The position numbers were made by a program, and so were the translations under genes. Of a stretch of DNA of 64,000 nt, positions 61,085-64,000 are shown one piece after another. The notes below the pieces were generated by a model. It saw only the letters and a program-made list of their open reading frames with translations. It ran no database searches and was not told the DNA's origin. The DNA is from Sphaerosporella brunnea (Eukaryota; Ascomycota; Pezizomycetes; Pezizales; Pyronemataceae). The stretch lies in contig VXIS01000080.1 in the NCBI GenBank assembly GCA_008704415.1, forward strand, positions 62,001 through 126,000, given 5' to 3'. Position 1 is the first letter of the stretch; each line of letters begins with the position of its first letter.

Positions 61085-62239
61085 CCACCATACATAGTTC
61101 ACGCGGGTCCTATATATAGTCTCTGAATAATAAATTACTTAAGTGCCTACTTGCTGGTCACACGTGCCGGGTGCTGTGGCTCTCGTTCCGGTAGGCAGGA
61201 ATCAGAGTACTTTTCCGCGTCATGGGTCCTCGACTGGGTCCTCAAACATGAAAACGGATTTGCCTGCAAGTTGGAAGAATCACGGTCAGTTCTCTCTGTT
61301 CCTCTAGTTTCTATTTCCATCCCACCAAGTCATCAACTTCCAGACGATGGGCTCAAGCAGCTTCAAAGGAAACAGTGCCGAAGTGGAAGGTTGGAGCGCT
61401 CAAAGACTTTGGGTTTCCTCCATACAAATGGGTTGCGACACTAAACACCATTTTTCATTCAATTCACCAGGTCTGATGACCCATAAATAAAGCCCGTTCA
61501 AGGCTTTCCAGTCTGCAAGGATTGTGCGCCTACCAGCCTTGATTGCACTGCGAGCCGTGAGCGACAATGACCCACAGGCGAACACAAGTTGGACTCGGAG
61601 TCTGACACTCTCTCAATCATTCGTATCTTCAGCTTCACGCAGAGTTGCTTCTGCCTATCTCTTTGCTCCGGCTATTTACTTTGGTCTACATCTAATCTGT
61701 CCGACGCGCATCTAGGTAGCGTACCTACTCTACTCTAGGCAGATATCGCCAATATCGTTTTGTTTGCCCGTTCAGGGAACCTCCGCGTTTGAGATCGTCC
61801 GGCTGGTAATTTTAACCCAACCGCTTGTCTCAAGAGAAATGTGAAACAAACCCCCCTCCCCAGTTGAAGTCAAAGAGAGCGATGGAGAGGAGAGCGAAAG
61901 AAAGGAAGAGCTTGACGAGAAAAAGCCCGCCCCCACAAGGGAAATCCACGGACCACAGTCGCCGTTTGTCACTCCAAGCGCTACATGCTGCTGCTGCTAC
62001 CTACTATTTACTGGCTGCTTGCTCGATGCCTACTATTTAGCATTTACTGGCTGCTCTAGCCGTCTTGCCTCTCGTCCGTCAAAACGGCTGTCTTTGCCTC
62101 GAGTGTTGTTGAGTACTCACGCAGCAGTCCCAAGCTATCCGCCACCAATCACAGAGTGCGCCGGCGGCAGCAGCAGCAGTTTGTTTGCACATCCTCGGCG
62201 CTGATCCCACCCGCACTGCAACTCCTCGAGCACAGCAAC

Positions 62240-64000
62240 ATGGCGCAGCAAGAACAACAGCAGCAGAAGCAGCATTCGTCGAGCTCCAGTCCTCCACGGG
62301 ACCACCTCACGGGCTCATACTCTCCTGCTGCTGCTGCTGCTGCTAGCACTTCATGTTTGTCGCCGCCGCCGCCCTCGCTGCCTGCCACCTCCAGTAATCC
62401 ACCTCTTGCCGTCCTCGATACGTCCGAAGCAGCCGTTCGGCCTCAGCACCTCGCGCCCAGCGACTCCGCCACCCACATTGCCTCTTCCCCGCATTCTCCA
62501 AGCCTTCGGTTACAGACCAAAGGCCTGAGGTCGACCGGAGCCCCGCGTCGCGTCGTCTCGACTTCCGCGAACTTTCAACAGCACCAGAACCCCGCAATTC
62601 CCGAAGAAATGACGCCCTCGACGTCGTTCGGCGATAGCTTGTCCCCCGCACGAGCACGCTCGGCTTCGCAGTCGTCCTGCTACTCGCCCGGCGCGGACGC
62701 AATCAATCAGATGACTCCATTGCCATCCCCGCTGGCCAGCTGCGACTCGCCAGGCCCGTGGAACCAGTTCCGATCTTTGTCGCGCAACCCGTCGTTGAAG
62801 GGCCGGACAACCCCGGCGCCACCACCCCGCAGCAGCCGCGGGACTTCGGTCCTAGTCACTTCTAGCGGAGAAACCCTCGACGCGGCGCTGGCGGCGCAAA
62901 ACCAGCGAAAAGCAGCACACCAAAACCAGCGTCCCCAGTCACAGTTCTCGTTCATTAATGGCGGCAGCACGCAGAAACTCGATTTCGAATCCACGCTGCC
63001 GATTCCGATCCGTAGGAGTTTGTCCAAAAACGGACACGAGCGAAGCCCTTCGCTACCCGCATTCGACACCTCGACCAGGCTGCATCGGGAAAAGTGTCTA
63101 GCGCAGCGGCGTAGAACGCTGTCCTCGGCCGACTCGAGTCCATATCTTAGTGGTAGTGTCACTTCGTTGTCTTCGACGTCGAGTGTAGAGACAGCTTTGG
63201 ATTCGGAAGAGGGAAACTTGCGATTGATCAAGAAACAAAAGCTTGAGAGCTTTGAGGCGAGGAGCATAAAGGACGGTCACATCCGGAGATGGAGAGGATT
63301 GCGTCTTCTCGGCCAGGGTGCCTTCAGCAAAGTGATCTTGGCCACATCAGATGACATTCCCGACGAAGTTGACCATGTGCAAGACGAGGGTGTGGTCGTG
63401 GATCAGGAGCCGGTCGCTCTGAACCCACGTAAATATGTCGCCGTCAAGATCATTGAACACGGTGCCGCCGGGCAAGAGTCAAAGGAGCGAGTTGAGAGCG
63501 GGTTAAAGAGAGAACTTGACATCCTCAAAACCGTTCATCACCCCTGTTTGGTCCGATTGAAAGCATTCAGCATTGAACCCACTCGTGCACTACTGGTGCT
63601 CAACTTCTGTGCTGGAGGGGACCTGTTCGACGTGGCGTCCGATTACACAGTCGAGATGGGACCACGTTTGATACGGCGGATATTCGCCGAAATCGTCAGT
63701 GCGCTGCGATATCTACACCAGAACGGGATAGTACACCGCGATGTCAAACTCGAAAGTATGATACAATCACCTCCACTGTCCCCTCAGTCGTAGAGACTGT
63801 CGAACTCTTTTTTGTTGGCCCGTTGAGGGATATTGATCAATATGCTTCTAGACGTTTTAATCAATCTTACCCGTCCTCAGCTGCTTGCTGTGCAAAACTC
63901 CTCGCCCTACGACTACCCACACCCGATTACTACCCTCACAGACGTCGGACTCAGTCGCCGTGTCGACTTTGAAAAAGATGATATGTTGACTACCCGCTGC
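62240..64000 (+). CDS. Serine/threonine protein kinase, fungal, 3' end beyond the window
   Basis: A long disordered N-terminus (about 340 residues) opens MAQQEQQQQKQ and is rich in Ser, Pro and Gln, with an alanine run. The kinase domain starts at WRGLRLLGQGAFSKVILATS (Gly-rich loop), with YVAVKIIEHG holding the catalytic Lys. NFCAGGDLFDVASDY and ALRYLHQNGIVHRDVKLE follow, with the catalytic-loop Asp. A GT donor after CTC GAA A and an acceptor near 63851 give N-VLINL. The magnesium-binding motif reads TDVGLSRRVDF, that is DVG in place of DFG, followed by DDMLTTRC, where the window ends. It resembles the CAMK-like fungal kinases of the Prr1/Kin4 region, but the exact orthologue is not recognised. 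The start was set at 62240, the first ATG of the frame. Confidence 0.8.

Larger units (their letters stand above)
59865..62239. other. 2.4-kb spacer with nested TIR elements
   Basis: It includes a G-run (59965-59977) upstream of ILV3, the family 2 copy B element carrying an inserted second element (60668-61084), a TACTTAAGTGCCTAC motif near 61136-61150, and a CATCTAGGTAGCGTACCTAC motif near 61711-61730. No gene is recognised. The last 300 bases before 62240 are the kinase leader. Confidence 0.55.

Overview
The window is nuclear DNA from a filamentous ascomycete (Pezizomycotina). The evidence is short GT-AG introns of about 45-90 bp, often several per gene, a Zn2Cys6/fungal_trans regulator, fungal forms of HAT1, CDC37, MED20, RTT103 and a FHIP (FhipA-type) dynein adaptor, and small TIR elements between genes. 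The class cannot be fixed from the sequence alone. The layout is ordinary eukaryotic: single genes on both strands, no operons, and spacers of 0.3-3.2 kb.

Left part (1-24 kb): a PARN/CAF1-type 3' exonuclease (+), a mitochondrial-type 3-oxoacyl-ACP synthase (-), a twinfilin-like gene in which only one ADF-H domain is visible (-), a Drs2-type P4-ATPase (+), an RMD1/DUF155 membrane protein (+), an L-type lectin cargo receptor (-), a ZIP9-like zinc transporter (-), HAT1 (+), and a small unrecognised protein (+).

Middle (24-47 kb): calmodulin (-), haspin kinase (+), an Mdl1-like mitochondrial ABC half-transporter (-), CDC37 (+), RTT103 with a CID domain (+), CTP synthase (+), a Sel1-repeat protein (+), a decayed P-loop NTPase fragment (-), a Fun26-like nucleoside transporter (+), and Mediator subunit 20 (-).

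Right part (47-64 kb): a Zn2Cys6 transcription factor (+), the FHIP protein (+), dihydroxy-acid dehydratase ILV3 (-), and a serine/threonine kinase cut by the window edge (+).

The genes are mainly housekeeping and do not form one pathway or a secondary-metabolite cluster. The accessory signal lies in the spacers. It comprises a 173-bp TIR element with TA duplication (13.1 kb), a 105-bp foldback (19.5 kb), a 50-53 bp degenerate tandem repeat (22.2 kb), a decayed NTPase next to one copy of a second TIR element (42 kb), and a second copy of that element (60.7 kb) that carries another TIR element inside it, with the 42-kb copy acting as the empty site. Two spacer-wide patterns also recur: a T-rich tract on the coding strand about 60-150 bp past many stop codons, and AAGTACTTAAGT/ACCTAGGTA-like motifs in most long spacers. 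I did not find a convincing undescribed multi-gene system. The best leads are the nested elements, the decayed NTPase and the half-twinfilin.
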